This document shows positions 18,580 through 27,680 of a DNA stretch of 64,000 nucleotides, piece after piece. Origin of the DNA: Candidatus Tepidiaquacellales bacterium UBA2330. GTDB lineage: Bacteria; Bacteroidota; Ignavibacteria; Tepidaquicellales; Tepidaquicellaceae. The notes beneath the pieces are model-generated. The model saw nothing but the letters and a program-made list of their open reading frames with translations, was not told the DNA's origin and ran no database searches. How positions within the stretch are numbered: the first letter of the stretch is position 1; each line of letters starts with the position of its first letter. The stretch lies in NCBI GenBank assembly GCA_002344965.1, contig DDUU01000038.1:1-64000 (forward strand). Direction: 5' to 3'. The position numbers and the translations under genes are program-made.

Positions 18580-19946
18580 TGGATCCGGACAAGAGTTCTT
18601 TTACAATACTGGGAGCGGGAAGAAGCGGCATTGCTGCGGCTGCTTTGCTTAAAAAAAAAGGATTCAAAGTTTTTCTGAGTGAAGAATATCCTGAGGAAAA
18701 GTTAAAGTATTTCAGAAAAGACATTCTGACAGATGAAAAAATTGAATTTGAAACCGACGGACATTCGGAAAAGATTTTTGAGAATGATGTATTTATTGTC
18801 AGTCCCGGAATTTCTCCGGAAAGCGAAGTTATAAAAAAGGCGGCTGCGCTTGGTAAGAAAATTTATTCGGAAATTGAGATCGCATTCCGGTTCTGCAAAT
18901 GTCCGGTTATTGCCATAACAGGAACAAACGGAAAGACTACTACAGCGGTACTGACAGGCGAAGTATTTAAGAATGCAGGATACGATACAAAAGTCTGCGG
19001 CAATGTGGGAGTAGCTTTTTCTGAAATAGTAAACGAGCTGAGTAAGGATTCGATTGCGGTGCTTGAGGTCAGCAGTTTTCAGCTTGAATATACGGAGAAA
19101 TTCAGACCGGCTGTATCTGTGATTCTGAATATAACTCCCGATCATCTGGACTGGCATAAAAATTTTAATAACTATCTGAATGCTAAAGGCAGGATCAGAG
19201 AAAATCAAAAGCAATCGGATCTTTCAGTGATCAACTTTGATGATAAGACCTTAATGGACGATCTAAAAAATACAGATGCAGTCAAAGCTTTTTTCAGTGT
19301 AAAAGAAGATCTCAGAGATTCGGAAATAAATAAAGGATGTATAGGAATAAACGGAGAAGTAATTTATTTTGATAAAAACAAAAATGTAAATGAAGTAATA
19401 ATGAAAACTTCGGAAATAAATATAAGAGGAAATCATAATTTATATAACTCTCTTGCGGCTGTCATTTCAGCAAGAGCTTTTGATATAAAAAAAGAAATAA
19501 TCCGTGATACTCTGATCTCGTTTAAAGGCGTTGAGCACAGAATAGAGTTTGTAAGAGAACTGAACGGAGCAAAGTATTACAATGATTCCAAAGCGACAAA
19601 TATTGATTCGATGCTGGTAGCGCTTGAGACATTTGACAAAAACGTGATCCTGATCTTAGGCGGCAGGGAAAAAGGAAATGATTATTCGGCAGCTGATAAG
19701 CTGATCACGGAAAAAGTAAAACTTGTAATTGCAATCGGGGAAACAGGTAAAAAGATCACTGATCATTTTTCCGGAAAAGTGAAATGTGAATCAGCGCAGA
19801 CTATGGAAGACGCTGTCAGAATTTCATTTGAAAATGCAGCTGCAGGAGATAATGTGCTTCTGTCTCCGGCTTGTAAAAGTTTTGATATGTTTGACAGCTA
19901 TGAACACAGAGGCGCAGAGTTTAAAAAATTTGTTAATAAACTTTAA
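18579..19946 (+). CDS. murD: UDP-N-acetylmuramoyl-L-alanine--D-glutamate ligase
   Basis: 455 residues. An N-terminal Rossmann-like UDP-binding motif (I-L-G-A-G-R-S-G-I-A-A) is followed by the ATP-binding loop I-T-G-T-N-G-K-T-T-T near residue 112 and the C-terminal Mur ligase domain containing Y-N-D-S-K-A-T-N. It adds D-glutamate to UDP-MurNAc-L-Ala. It overlaps mraY by one base, so the two are translationally coupled. Confidence 0.96.
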   Translation: MDPDKSSFTILGAGRSGIAAAALLKKKGFKVFLSEEYPEEKLKYFRKDILTDEKIEFETDGHSEKIFENDVFIVSPGISPESEVIKKAAALGKKIYSEIEIAFRFCKCPVIAITGTNGKTTTAVLTGEVFKNAGYDTKVCGNVGVAFSEIVNELSKDSIAVLEVSSFQLEYTEKFRPAVSVILNITPDHLDWHKNFNNYLNAKGRIRENQKQSDLSVINFDDKTLMDDLKNTDAVKAFFSVKEDLRDSEINKGCIGINGEVIYFDKNKNVNEVIMKTSEINIRGNHNLYNSLAAVISARAFDIKKEIIRDTLISFKGVEHRIEFVRELNGAKYYNDSKATNIDSMLVALETFDKNVILILGGREKGNDYSAADKLITEKVKLVIAIGETGKKITDHFSGKVKCESAQTMEDAVRISFENAAAGDNVLLSPACKSFDMFDSYEHRGAEFKKFVNKL

Positions 19947-19968
19947 TAATATCATCGGATAAATTTAA

Positions 19969-21081
19969 TTGACGCACAAATACAGAATTGACATATGGAT
20001 CTTACTGCCGGTTCTTTTACTGATGGGTTTCAGCGTCGTTGCCGTTTACAGCGCCAGTTCGACTTTTGCGATGGACAGATTTCAGGACAGCAATTATCTG
20101 ATAAAGCAGCACATGATAAAAATTGTTATGGCGATGGCAATTATATTTTTTATAGCAAGATTCGATTACAGAAGTTTTAAGTCCGGCGCAAAGTATTTGC
20201 TTTGGATAACAATCATACTTTTGATATTTACTTTATTCGCGGGAAATGAACTGAAAGGCGCCAGCAGATGGATCAATCTTGGTCCGTTCAGCTTTCAGCC
20301 GTCGGAGCTTGCCAGATACTGTGTTGTAATTTATATATCACTTATGCTTGCTATGAAGAAAGATTATCTGGATCTGCTTTACAGAGGATATCTGCCTGTT
20401 CTGTTTTATATACTACTGGTATCGGGGCTGATATTACTGCAGCCGAATTTGTCAGTATCTATTATAATTTTCACAACATGTATGTCATTGCTTTTTCTTT
20501 CGGGAGCAAAACTAAAGCACATATTTTTCACGTTAGCGTCGCTAATACCTTTTGTTATAATATTCATTCTTTCAAAAGATTATATAATAAAAAGAATAGT
20601 TTCTTATTCCGAATACAGCACGGGCGGCGAGTCAAGCTATCAGCTTCAGCAGGCTCTGATAGGATTCGGAAACGGTGGACTGCTTGGTATAGGACCGGGT
20701 AATTCAAATCAGAGGGAATACTTTCTGCCGGAAGCTCATGGTGATTTTATATATTCAGTGATAGGAGAGGAATACGGATTTATCGGGACATTCGGGATAC
20801 TTGTTTTATTTTTTATAATACTTATTCGCGGATATAAAATTGCAAAAGAGACAAAAGATGAATTCGGAAAATATATGGCGTTTGGAATTACAACAATGAT
20901 AGTGCTTAATGCCGCAGTCAATATGTCTGTTGCGAGCGGCGTATTTCCGACCACCGGAGTAACGCTGCCGTTTGTGAGCTATGGCGGAACTTCTATTCTG
21001 TTCAGCGCTTTTGCTGTCGGTATTTTATTAAATATTTCCTCATACAGAAATGACATAGATGAGGGAATTACCATTGAATGA
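19969..21081 (+). CDS. ftsW: Septal peptidoglycan glycosyltransferase FtsW (SEDS family)
   Basis: 370 residues from a TTG start, with about ten transmembrane helices. SEDS-family motifs are visible: R-W-I-N-L-G-P-F-S-F-Q-P-S-E-L-A-R near residue 102, the conserved Q-P-N-L pattern, and the C-terminal G-V-F-P-T-T-G-V-T-L-P-F-V-S-Y-G-G-T-S. It polymerises septal glycan strands from lipid II together with FtsI. FtsW rather than RodA is chosen because of its place in the dcw cluster. It overlaps murG by four bases (ATGA). Confidence 0.95.
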   Translation: MTHKYRIDIWILLPVLLLMGFSVVAVYSASSTFAMDRFQDSNYLIKQHMIKIVMAMAIIFFIARFDYRSFKSGAKYLLWITIILLIFTLFAGNELKGASRWINLGPFSFQPSELARYCVVIYISLMLAMKKDYLDLLYRGYLPVLFYILLVSGLILLQPNLSVSIIIFTTCMSLLFLSGAKLKHIFFTLASLIPFVIIFILSKDYIIKRIVSYSEYSTGGESSYQLQQALIGFGNGGLLGIGPGNSNQREYFLPEAHGDFIYSVIGEEYGFIGTFGILVLFFIILIRGYKIAKETKDEFGKYMAFGITTMIVLNAAVNMSVASGVFPTTGVTLPFVSYGGTSILFSAFAVGILLNISSYRNDIDEGITIE

Positions 21082-22172
21082 TGAGATATTTATTTGCGGG
21101 CGGCGGAACGGGCGGACATATATTTCCCGCCATTGCAATTGCAGATGAGATTAAAATACTTGATCCCGGAGCTGAAATTTTATTTGTCGGAGCGAAGGGA
21201 AGGATCGAAGAAAAAATTGTACCGCAAAATAATTATATGCTTGAAACAATCACAATTACCGGATTCAGCAGAGTAAAATTTTTGAACAATATATCACTTC
21301 CATATAAGATCATGAGATCGCTTATACAGAGTGAACTTATTATCAGAAAATTCAAACCTGATGTTGCAGTCGGAACAGGCGGTTTCGTATGCGGACCCGT
21401 AATTCTGAAAGCGCGCAGGATGGGAGTGCCTGTTCTGATACAGGAAGGAAATTCTTTTGCAGGTAAAACTATAAAAATGCTCTCGCGAAAAGCGAATAAA
21501 GTGGTGATAAATTTTGAAGAAACAAAAAATTATCTCAAAAGAAAAGACAACATTATAAAAATTTCTCATCCTGTAAGAATTTCTCTGAAAGCGGAAGACA
21601 GAAATGATTCTTTAAGTAAATTCGGATTAAGCGATTCCGGAGTTACACTGTTTATATTCGGCGGAAGTCAGGGCGCAAGAGCGATTAATGATGCGGTAAA
21701 AAAAATTATTCCCGGACTTTATGAAAGAAATATAAATGTGATCTGGCAGACTGGAGAAACGGACTTTGACAGAATAAGCGGAATGTTTACTGATAAACAG
21801 GACAGAATCAGAATATATAAATTTATAAATGATATGAGCGCTGCATATTCAGCAAGTGATCTTATAATATGCAGAGCGGGTATTACGAGTATAATGGAAA
21901 TTGCTCTGCTTGAGAAAGCTGCAATAGTTATTCCTCTTCCGGGTTCAGCCGAAGAGCATCAGGTGAAAAATGCGATGAGTCTAAAAAAGCTGAATGCGGC
22001 TGAAGTAATATTCCAGCATGAACTTGGAGAGAAATTACTTCCTGAAATTTTGAGAATTACAGGTGATAAAAATTTAATGAGTGAATTGAAAAGAAACATC
22101 AGCGGAATCTCGGATAAAGGAGCTGCAAAAAAAATAGCTGAAGAAATTATTAAACTAATAAAAGCGGCATAA
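21078..22172 (+). CDS. murG: UDP-N-acetylglucosamine--N-acetylmuramyl-(pentapeptide) pyrophosphoryl-undecaprenol GlcNAc transferase
   Basis: 364 residues, a two-domain GT-B glycosyltransferase that converts lipid I to lipid II on the inner face of the membrane. The N-terminal glycine-rich loop G-G-G-T-G-G-H-I-F-P-A lies at residues 8-18, and the donor-site motifs G-G-S-Q-G-A-R-A-I-N (about 195) and P-L-P-G-S-A-E-E-H-Q (near 290) are intact. Starts at ATG 21078 or 21081 are both possible. It is followed six bases later by the small membrane protein gene. Confidence 0.96.
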   Translation: MMRYLFAGGGTGGHIFPAIAIADEIKILDPGAEILFVGAKGRIEEKIVPQNNYMLETITITGFSRVKFLNNISLPYKIMRSLIQSELIIRKFKPDVAVGTGGFVCGPVILKARRMGVPVLIQEGNSFAGKTIKMLSRKANKVVINFEETKNYLKRKDNIIKISHPVRISLKAEDRNDSLSKFGLSDSGVTLFIFGGSQGARAINDAVKKIIPGLYERNINVIWQTGETDFDRISGMFTDKQDRIRIYKFINDMSAAYSASDLIICRAGITSIMEIALLEKAAIVIPLPGSAEEHQVKNAMSLKKLNAAEVIFQHELGEKLLPEILRITGDKNLMSELKRNISGISDKGAAKKIAEEIIKLIKAA

Positions 22173-22178
22173 ATTAAT

Positions 22179-22646
22179 TTGAGTAAAAGAGTATATAAAT
22201 ACAATCTGGATTTTTATTACAAGTCACTGGCGCTTTATCTTATTACTCTGATAATTTATATTCTGATAAAGGGAAAATTTTTTCAGGAACGGTTTGAGAT
22301 CGTAGTAAGAAATCCGATCATATATATAATATCCATTTTCATAATATTTTATCTGATACTGCTTATCATCAATGCGCTGAGAGGAAGGGTAATAATTTTT
22401 GAAGAGACAAAACTTATATTTAAAAACAGATTCGGACAAAGAGAGATACAGCACAGTGAAATACTACAGGTAAGATTTTCCAGAGAGAAAAAAAGAATGA
22501 AAGAGGAAAAAAGTGAATCAAGAATTGTGAAACTGAAATTAGCCGGCAGGAGGAGATTCCTGAGAATCAAGCTGAGTGATTTCAAGAATGAAAAAGAACT
22601 GATGTATGAATTTAAAAATATTTCAAAAAAATTATCACATCCTTAA
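22179..22646 (+). CDS. Unrecognised two-TM membrane protein with PH-like domain, inside the dcw cluster
   Basis: 155 residues from a TTG start six bases after murG; the stop overlaps the murC ATG by one base, so it is embedded in the operon. Two hydrophobic helices (about 15-31 and 44-65) are followed by a basic, beta-rich cytoplasmic domain. Short strands there (V-I-I-F-E-E-T-K-L-I-F-K, then I-Q-H-S-E-I-L-Q-V-R-F, then F-L-R-I-K-L) end in a helix, as in bacterial PH-like domains of the YdbS/YdbT type; this fold is inferred. The position between murG and murC is conventionally empty or holds murB/ddl-type genes. Function is unknown; co-transcription suggests a role in wall synthesis or division. 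Confidence 0.75.
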   Translation: MSKRVYKYNLDFYYKSLALYLITLIIYILIKGKFFQERFEIVVRNPIIYIISIFIIFYLILLIINALRGRVIIFEETKLIFKNRFGQREIQHSEILQVRFSREKKRMKEEKSESRIVKLKLAGRRRFLRIKLSDFKNEKELMYEFKNISKKLSHP

Positions 22647-24040
22647 TGAAAACATCCGATAATATTTTCACAGGCATTAAAAACATTCATCTTATAGGAG
22701 TAAGCGGAATCGGCATGAGCGGAATCGCGGAATTCCTTGTGCAAAAAAAATACAATGTAACGGGAAGCGACCTGAATCCCGGCTCATCCGGACGAAGACT
22801 TACGGCTCACGGTGTAAAAGTATATGAAGGCCACAAAGCTGAGAATCTGTCTGAAGATACGGAGCTTGTAATTTACACATCCGCCGTGAACGAAGAAAAT
22901 GAGGAATTAAAAAAATCACGGGAGCTGAACATCAAAGCGGTGAAAAGAGCTGAAGCGCTCGGCAGCATTGTGAACGAGATGTTTATGATTGCTGTCTGCG
23001 GAACTCACGGAAAGACAACTACTACTTCAATGATTGCAAAGATTTTAATTGACAACAAACTGGATCCGACAGTATTTGTTGGGGGCAATCTGGATTTTCT
23101 CGACGGCGGCGCATCAAGGATTGGAAAAAGCAATATTGCGATAGTGGAAGCCGACGAGTATGACAGAAGTTTTCTGAAATTAAAACCGGACATTACGGTA
23201 ATTACAAACATTGAGGAAGATCATCTTGACATATACAAAGACATAAATGACATTAAGGATTCATTCAGAGAATTTTTAAAAAACGGAAAGGAAGATCTTA
23301 AGATAATTGCCTGCGGTGACGATGCGAATGTTACAGATGTAATAAAGGATTTTCCAAAAAAAATCACATACGGATTTAAAAAGACGAATGATATAGTAAT
23401 AACTTCCGCAGGTTATGAGAAGTCAAGTATTGCATTTCAAATAGGAAATGAATTTCTGAGAATAAAAGTGTTCGGCAATCATAATATACTTAATTCAACT
23501 GCGGCATATATAGCTGCAAATAATTTCGGAATAAAGTCAGAGGGATTCAACGAAAGCATGAAGACATTCTCAGGAGTCAAAAGAAGAATGGAATTAAAAT
23601 ATGTTAACGGTATAAAAATATATGATGATTATGCTCATCATCCGACTGAAGTAAAAGTAACACTTGAAGCGATGAGAAGACTTCACGAGGGAAGAATAAT
23701 TACAATATTTCAGCCGCACTTGTATACACGAACGAGAGATTTTTACAAAGAATTTGCGGAAGCATTTAAAAATACTGATTTACTTTTGCTTACAAAGATA
23801 TATCCTGCGCGAGAGGAAAGCATACAGGGAGTTACAAGCGGGCTGATACTTAATGAATTTCTTTCGACAGGTAAGGAAGGGAAATATTTTGAAGATAATG
23901 ATAAGTTAATATCTGAACTGGAAAGTATTTGTAAGGACGGGGATGTAATAATATTTCAGGGAGCCGGAGACATTACGGACATCTGCAGTAAATTCATAAA
24001 GCGAATGAAAAAAAATCAAAACTGGACAGTGCCGTTATGA
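22646..24040 (+). CDS. murC: UDP-N-acetylmuramate--L-alanine ligase
   Basis: 464 residues. The N-terminal UDP-binding motif H-L-I-G-V-S-G-I-G-M-S-G-I-A lies at residues 15-28, the ATP loop C-G-T-H-G-K-T-T-T-T near 116, and the MurC motifs E-A-D-E-Y-D-R-S-F and D-D-Y-A-H-H-P-T-E are intact. It adds the first residue, L-alanine, of the stem peptide. It overlaps the preceding gene by one base and ftsQ by four (ATGA). Confidence 0.97.
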   Translation: MKTSDNIFTGIKNIHLIGVSGIGMSGIAEFLVQKKYNVTGSDLNPGSSGRRLTAHGVKVYEGHKAENLSEDTELVIYTSAVNEENEELKKSRELNIKAVKRAEALGSIVNEMFMIAVCGTHGKTTTTSMIAKILIDNKLDPTVFVGGNLDFLDGGASRIGKSNIAIVEADEYDRSFLKLKPDITVITNIEEDHLDIYKDINDIKDSFREFLKNGKEDLKIIACGDDANVTDVIKDFPKKITYGFKKTNDIVITSAGYEKSSIAFQIGNEFLRIKVFGNHNILNSTAAYIAANNFGIKSEGFNESMKTFSGVKRRMELKYVNGIKIYDDYAHHPTEVKVTLEAMRRLHEGRIITIFQPHLYTRTRDFYKEFAEAFKNTDLLLLTKIYPAREESIQGVTSGLILNEFLSTGKEGKYFEDNDKLISELESICKDGDVIIFQGAGDITDICSKFIKRMKKNQNWTVPL

Positions 24041-24810
24041 ATGCGAAGAGAGCGTTACTAGTCCTGACAGCGTTATCATTAGGTGTACTGGCGGTATTAT
24101 CGCTGGACTGGAGAAGCGAAAACAGGATTGAAAAAATCACGGTCACCGGAAATTATACAATTTCAAAAGAAGAAATTCTTAGATACGCTCATATAAGCGA
24201 TACCGCAGCAAACCCAACTGAGGCGGGCATTGACATGATACAAAGCAGAATATCAAAGCATCCGGAAATTAAAAATGTATATGTAAATATAATTCATCCT
24301 TCTGAATTAAAAATTGAGATTGTTGAGAAAAGACCGGTTGCAATTATAAGCGGAGAGAATGAAATGTTTCTTCTGGATGACGGACTGGATGTGTTCCCGT
24401 TCAGAAATTTTACCAAGCTGTATGATCTTCCGGTGATAAGCGGAATCCGCAAAGAAGTGAATCCGAAAAGCAGTAATAAATTTAATACGGAAGATCTGCG
24501 TACAGCGCTGTTCATAATTCTGAGTTCATACAAAGAGAGCAAAGTATTGTATAATAATATTTCAGAGATCAGAATGTCAGATCAGGAAAAGATAATTGTA
24601 TATTTGTCGGAGGATTCGACGCCGATTTATTTTCCCCGATATAATGATAAAAAAATTGCGGACAGTGAATATCAGGAAGTCTTATTAAAAAAGCTAAGGA
24701 TATTTAAAAATTATATTAACCAGTCGCTTGCGGATCATTTGAAAGAAAAGACAAACTATGTGGACATGAGATTTGACAATCAGATAATTGTAAATTCAAA
24801 TAACCAATAA
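24037..24810 (+). CDS. ftsQ: Cell division protein FtsQ
   Basis: 257 residues. A short cytoplasmic tail and one transmembrane helix (about 7-24) precede a POTRA domain (about 32-100; I-x-V-T-G-N-Y-T-I-S-K-E-E-I-L and I-E-I-V-E-K-R-P-V-A), then the FtsQ beta domain. It is a periplasmic divisome scaffold that interacts with FtsL and FtsB. Position between murC and ftsA supports the call. The stop overlaps the ftsA start by one base. Confidence 0.92.
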   Translation: MNAKRALLVLTALSLGVLAVLSLDWRSENRIEKITVTGNYTISKEEILRYAHISDTAANPTEAGIDMIQSRISKHPEIKNVYVNIIHPSELKIEIVEKRPVAIISGENEMFLLDDGLDVFPFRNFTKLYDLPVISGIRKEVNPKSSNKFNTEDLRTALFIILSSYKESKVLYNNISEIRMSDQEKIIVYLSEDSTPIYFPRYNDKKIADSEYQEVLLKKLRIFKNYINQSLADHLKEKTNYVDMRFDNQIIVNSNNQ

Positions 24811-26090
24811 TGACATCTAAGAGAAAAAAAAGCAGAACGCATGAAAAAGATATTATAGTTGGTCTTGATGTAGGCACGACAAAAATATGCGTGATAGTCG
24901 CAAGAGTAAAAGATGATAAGAACGTTGATATACTAGGAGTCGGTAAAGCGCCTTCGTACGGTCTTCACAGAGGAATAGTAGTCAATCCGAACAAAACATC
25001 CGAGTCTATAAAGGCGGCAATTTCCGAAGCGGAGCTGAATTCAGGGATTGAAATAAACTCAGTATCAGTAGGTATTGCCGGGCATTACATCAGATGCATA
25101 CAGTCAAATGCAGCAATAGGTATTAACAATTCTGACCGCGTGATTCAGGAAGAGGATGTTATCAGGTTATTAGATCAGGCGAAAATAATTAAACTTCCCA
25201 GCGATACAACTATAATCGAAGTAATACCGCAGGAATATATTATAGACGGAAAAGACGGAATTTTTGAAACGCCTATAGGAATGTTCGGAACAAGACTGGA
25301 AGCGAAAGTTAATATTATAACAGGACTTGTATCTTCCATTGATGATCTGTCAAAATGCGTGATGAGCTGCGGTATAGATATAGACGACATTGTCCTCGAG
25401 CCGATCGCTTCTTCATATTCGGTGCTTGATGAAACGGAAAAGAAAGTGGGAGTAGCGATGATAGATATAGGCGGAGGCACTTCAGATATTGCGGTGTTTA
25501 AAAAAGGAGTACTGAAATATACTGCGGGAATTGGAATTGCGGGAAACTTAGTAACGAATGATATAGTGGAAGCGCTCGGTATTACTGATGAAGAGGCGGA
25601 AAGAATAAAACGCGAATACGGATATGCAACAGTTTCGGAGATACTTAATGATGAAGAAATTATGGTTCAGTCTATAAGGGAAATTCCGAAGAAGACAAGC
25701 AAAAGTATTTTGGCGAGAATAATACAGGCGAGGATGCAGGATATATTTGAACTCTCAGCGATAGAAATTCAGAATTCACAGATATCAAAAGAGCTTCATG
25801 CGGGAGTTGTGATCACAGGAGGCGGTTCGCTTGTAAAAGGCACGAAAGAACTTGCTGAGAGCATACTCGGGATGGAAGTAAATCTCGGAATACCGACCGG
25901 ATTAACGGGCGGACTTATTAAAGAAGTGGAAAGTCCGATATACGCGACAGGCGTGGGACTTGTACTTTACAGATTTAAGAAAATGAATGACAAAACTATA
26001 ATTAATGATCTTTTAAAAAGCAGAAGGAATAACAGTCTTACAGTGAATGGGATTTTTACAAAGGTAAAAGCTTGGTTTGATGAACTATAG
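24810..26090 (+). CDS. ftsA: Cell division protein FtsA
   Basis: 426 residues, actin-like ATPase that tethers FtsZ to the membrane. The phosphate-1 motif G-L-D-V-G-T-T-K-I near residue 18, the phosphate-2 motif M-I-D-I-G-G-G-T-S-D near 217 and the adenosine motif V-I-T-G-G-G-S near 335 are present. The C-terminus holds a short amphipathic segment (near 412-426) that may act as the membrane-targeting helix. A hairpin terminator follows within 60 bases. Confidence 0.96.
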   Translation: MTSKRKKSRTHEKDIIVGLDVGTTKICVIVARVKDDKNVDILGVGKAPSYGLHRGIVVNPNKTSESIKAAISEAELNSGIEINSVSVGIAGHYIRCIQSNAAIGINNSDRVIQEEDVIRLLDQAKIIKLPSDTTIIEVIPQEYIIDGKDGIFETPIGMFGTRLEAKVNIITGLVSSIDDLSKCVMSCGIDIDDIVLEPIASSYSVLDETEKKVGVAMIDIGGGTSDIAVFKKGVLKYTAGIGIAGNLVTNDIVEALGITDEEAERIKREYGYATVSEILNDEEIMVQSIREIPKKTSKSILARIIQARMQDIFELSAIEIQNSQISKELHAGVVITGGGSLVKGTKELAESILGMEVNLGIPTGLTGGLIKEVESPIYATGVGLVLYRFKKMNDKTIINDLLKSRRNNSLTVNGIFTKVKAWFDEL

Positions 26091-26128
26091 AATTATGAAT
26101 GATATGGTCTTTTTTGGAATTAAATTTT

Positions 26129-26150
26129 AAATACCGCAAACGGTATTTTT
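26129..26150 (+). terminator. Hairpin terminator or attenuator between ftsA and ftsZ
   Basis: An 8-bp stem (AAATACCG with CGGTATTT) closed by a CAAA tetraloop is followed by TTTTT. It would end or reduce transcription from the upstream operon, implying that ftsZ has its own promoter in the AT-rich 26151-26210 stretch or relies on read-through. Confidence 0.7.
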
Positions 26151-26228
26151 AAAAACACATAACATATAAAATAAAATTTTATAAATATAAATAACTCTTA
26201 TTAATTAAATAAGAAAGGAAAATTTAAA

Positions 26229-27485
26229 ATGGCAATCAGAATAGCAGATAATTCTTCATCCGGAGCAAAGATTCGGGTCGTCGGTGTCGGCGGCGGCGGC
26301 GGGAATGCGCTGAATTCAATGGTGAATAAAGGAATCGAAGGCGTAGAGTTCGTAGCTATAAACACAGACGCGCAGGTTCTGGAAAAGAACAAAGCTGAAA
26401 CGAAAATTCAGATCGGCAGAAGTCTGACCAAAGGTCTCGGTGCGGGGATGGTGGAAGAAGTCGGTTACAAAGCTGTTGAAGAAAGCAGAGAAGAAATTGA
26501 ATCCGCTTTGAAGGGAAGCGATATGGTGTTTGTAACTGCCGGAATGGGCGGCGGTACGGGAACCGGCGGTGCGCCTGCTGTTGCAAGGATTGCAAAAAGT
26601 CTCGGAGCGCTTGTAGTTACAATTGTAACGAAGCCGTTTCGGTTTGAAGGTAAGCATAAACTGGAACTGGCAATGAGAGGAATTGAAAAACTGAAAAATG
26701 AAGTGGACAGTTTGATTGTCATTCCCAATGAAAACATACTCGGACTTGTAAGTAAGGAAGCGACAAATAAGCAGGCGTTTGAACTTGCAGACAGAGTATT
26801 ATACAATGCGGTAAACGGAATTTCAAAGATCATTACTGAAACCGGAGAGATCAATGTGGATTTTGCTGATGTAAAAACTATAATGAAAGATATGGGTGAC
26901 GCGATGATCGGAACAGGAATTGCTTCAGGAAAAGACAGAGCTGAAAAAGCTGCCGAGGATGCATTGCTGAATCCGCTGCTTGATGAAATTAAAATCACAG
27001 GTTCCAAATGTGTGCTGACAAATATCTGCGCGAACGGACTTAAAGTCGGCGAAATAGAAACCATTAATGAGATCATACAAAAAGCAGCAGGTGAAGATGC
27101 AAAATATATAATGGGCTGGGTGGAAGATGAGAACATGCAGGAAGAAATTATGGTGACTATTATAGCGACAGGATTTAATAAAAAAGCAGTTCATGTTAAG
27201 ACACAAATTGAACAAAGTGAAATATCATTTATTGACAATACTCCGGAGGGTAACTATAAAGGATATTCAAACAGCAAAGGAAGAATTTCAACAATGCCTT
27301 CACATGAAGAGCTAAGAAGGTTTGACGAGCCCGCATATACCAGAAGACAGGTGGAATTAACAGATGATCTGAGCGAGAAGAAAAAGAAAATTATGCAGGA
27401 CCCGGATGATGATTTTGATTTTAACGAAATAAATCAGAATGATGATTTTGAAAAGCCGGCTTTTTTAAGAAGGTCAGCTGATTAA
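26229..27485 (+). CDS. ftsZ: Cell division protein FtsZ
   Basis: 418 residues, the tubulin-like GTPase that forms the division ring. Nucleotide-binding motifs are clear: G-V-G-G-G-G-G-N-A near residue 19 and the tubulin signature G-G-G-T-G-T-G-G-A-P near 105. The T7-loop region and a variable acidic linker follow (about 320-405), ending in the conserved FtsA/EzrA-binding peptide E-K-P-A-F-L-R-R. A purine-rich ribosome site (AAGAAAGGA, 26211-26219) precedes the ATG. It has its own leader, separated from ftsA by a terminator, and is followed by another terminator. Confidence 0.98.
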   Translation: MAIRIADNSSSGAKIRVVGVGGGGGNALNSMVNKGIEGVEFVAINTDAQVLEKNKAETKIQIGRSLTKGLGAGMVEEVGYKAVEESREEIESALKGSDMVFVTAGMGGGTGTGGAPAVARIAKSLGALVVTIVTKPFRFEGKHKLELAMRGIEKLKNEVDSLIVIPNENILGLVSKEATNKQAFELADRVLYNAVNGISKIITETGEINVDFADVKTIMKDMGDAMIGTGIASGKDRAEKAAEDALLNPLLDEIKITGSKCVLTNICANGLKVGEIETINEIIQKAAGEDAKYIMGWVEDENMQEEIMVTIIATGFNKKAVHVKTQIEQSEISFIDNTPEGNYKGYSNSKGRISTMPSHEELRRFDEPAYTRRQVELTDDLSEKKKKIMQDPDDDFDFNEINQNDDFEKPAFLRRSAD

Positions 27486-27521
27486 ATGGTTTAAAAATAC
27501 ATTTAAATTTTCCTTTATATC

Positions 27522-27556
27522 AAAACAGCGGTCTGAATGTGACCGCTGTTTTATTT
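27522..27556 (+). terminator. Rho-independent terminator after ftsZ
   Basis: A perfect 12-bp stem (AAAACAGCGGTC at 27522-27533 with GACCGCTGTTTT at 27541-27552) with a 7-base loop is followed by a T-rich tail. It closes the dcw cluster and faces the convergent minus-strand gene ending at 27681. Confidence 0.92.
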
Positions 27557-27680
27557 TAATATGTCTGACCATACGAAGTATTTCTAATAATTCATAACTC
27601 TTAACTTGTAATTTGAAATTCGTAAATGCTCTTTATTTGACATTTGTATAGCTTCGTTTCACTCGCTACCCGATTTGAAA

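Noticed and set aside
18702..19214. 170-codon open frame opposite murD
   Set aside because: Antisense to a conserved Mur ligase; the translation is Cys/Phe/Arg-rich and shows no family features.
20268..20702. 144-codon open frame in another frame of ftsW
   Set aside because: It overlaps a conserved SEDS protein completely and carries no independent start signal.
26465..27136. 223-codon open frame on the minus strand inside ftsZ
   Set aside because: It is antisense to a highly conserved gene, the translation is Ser/Ile/Pro-rich without a recognisable domain, and the frame is open only because of ftsZ codon bias.
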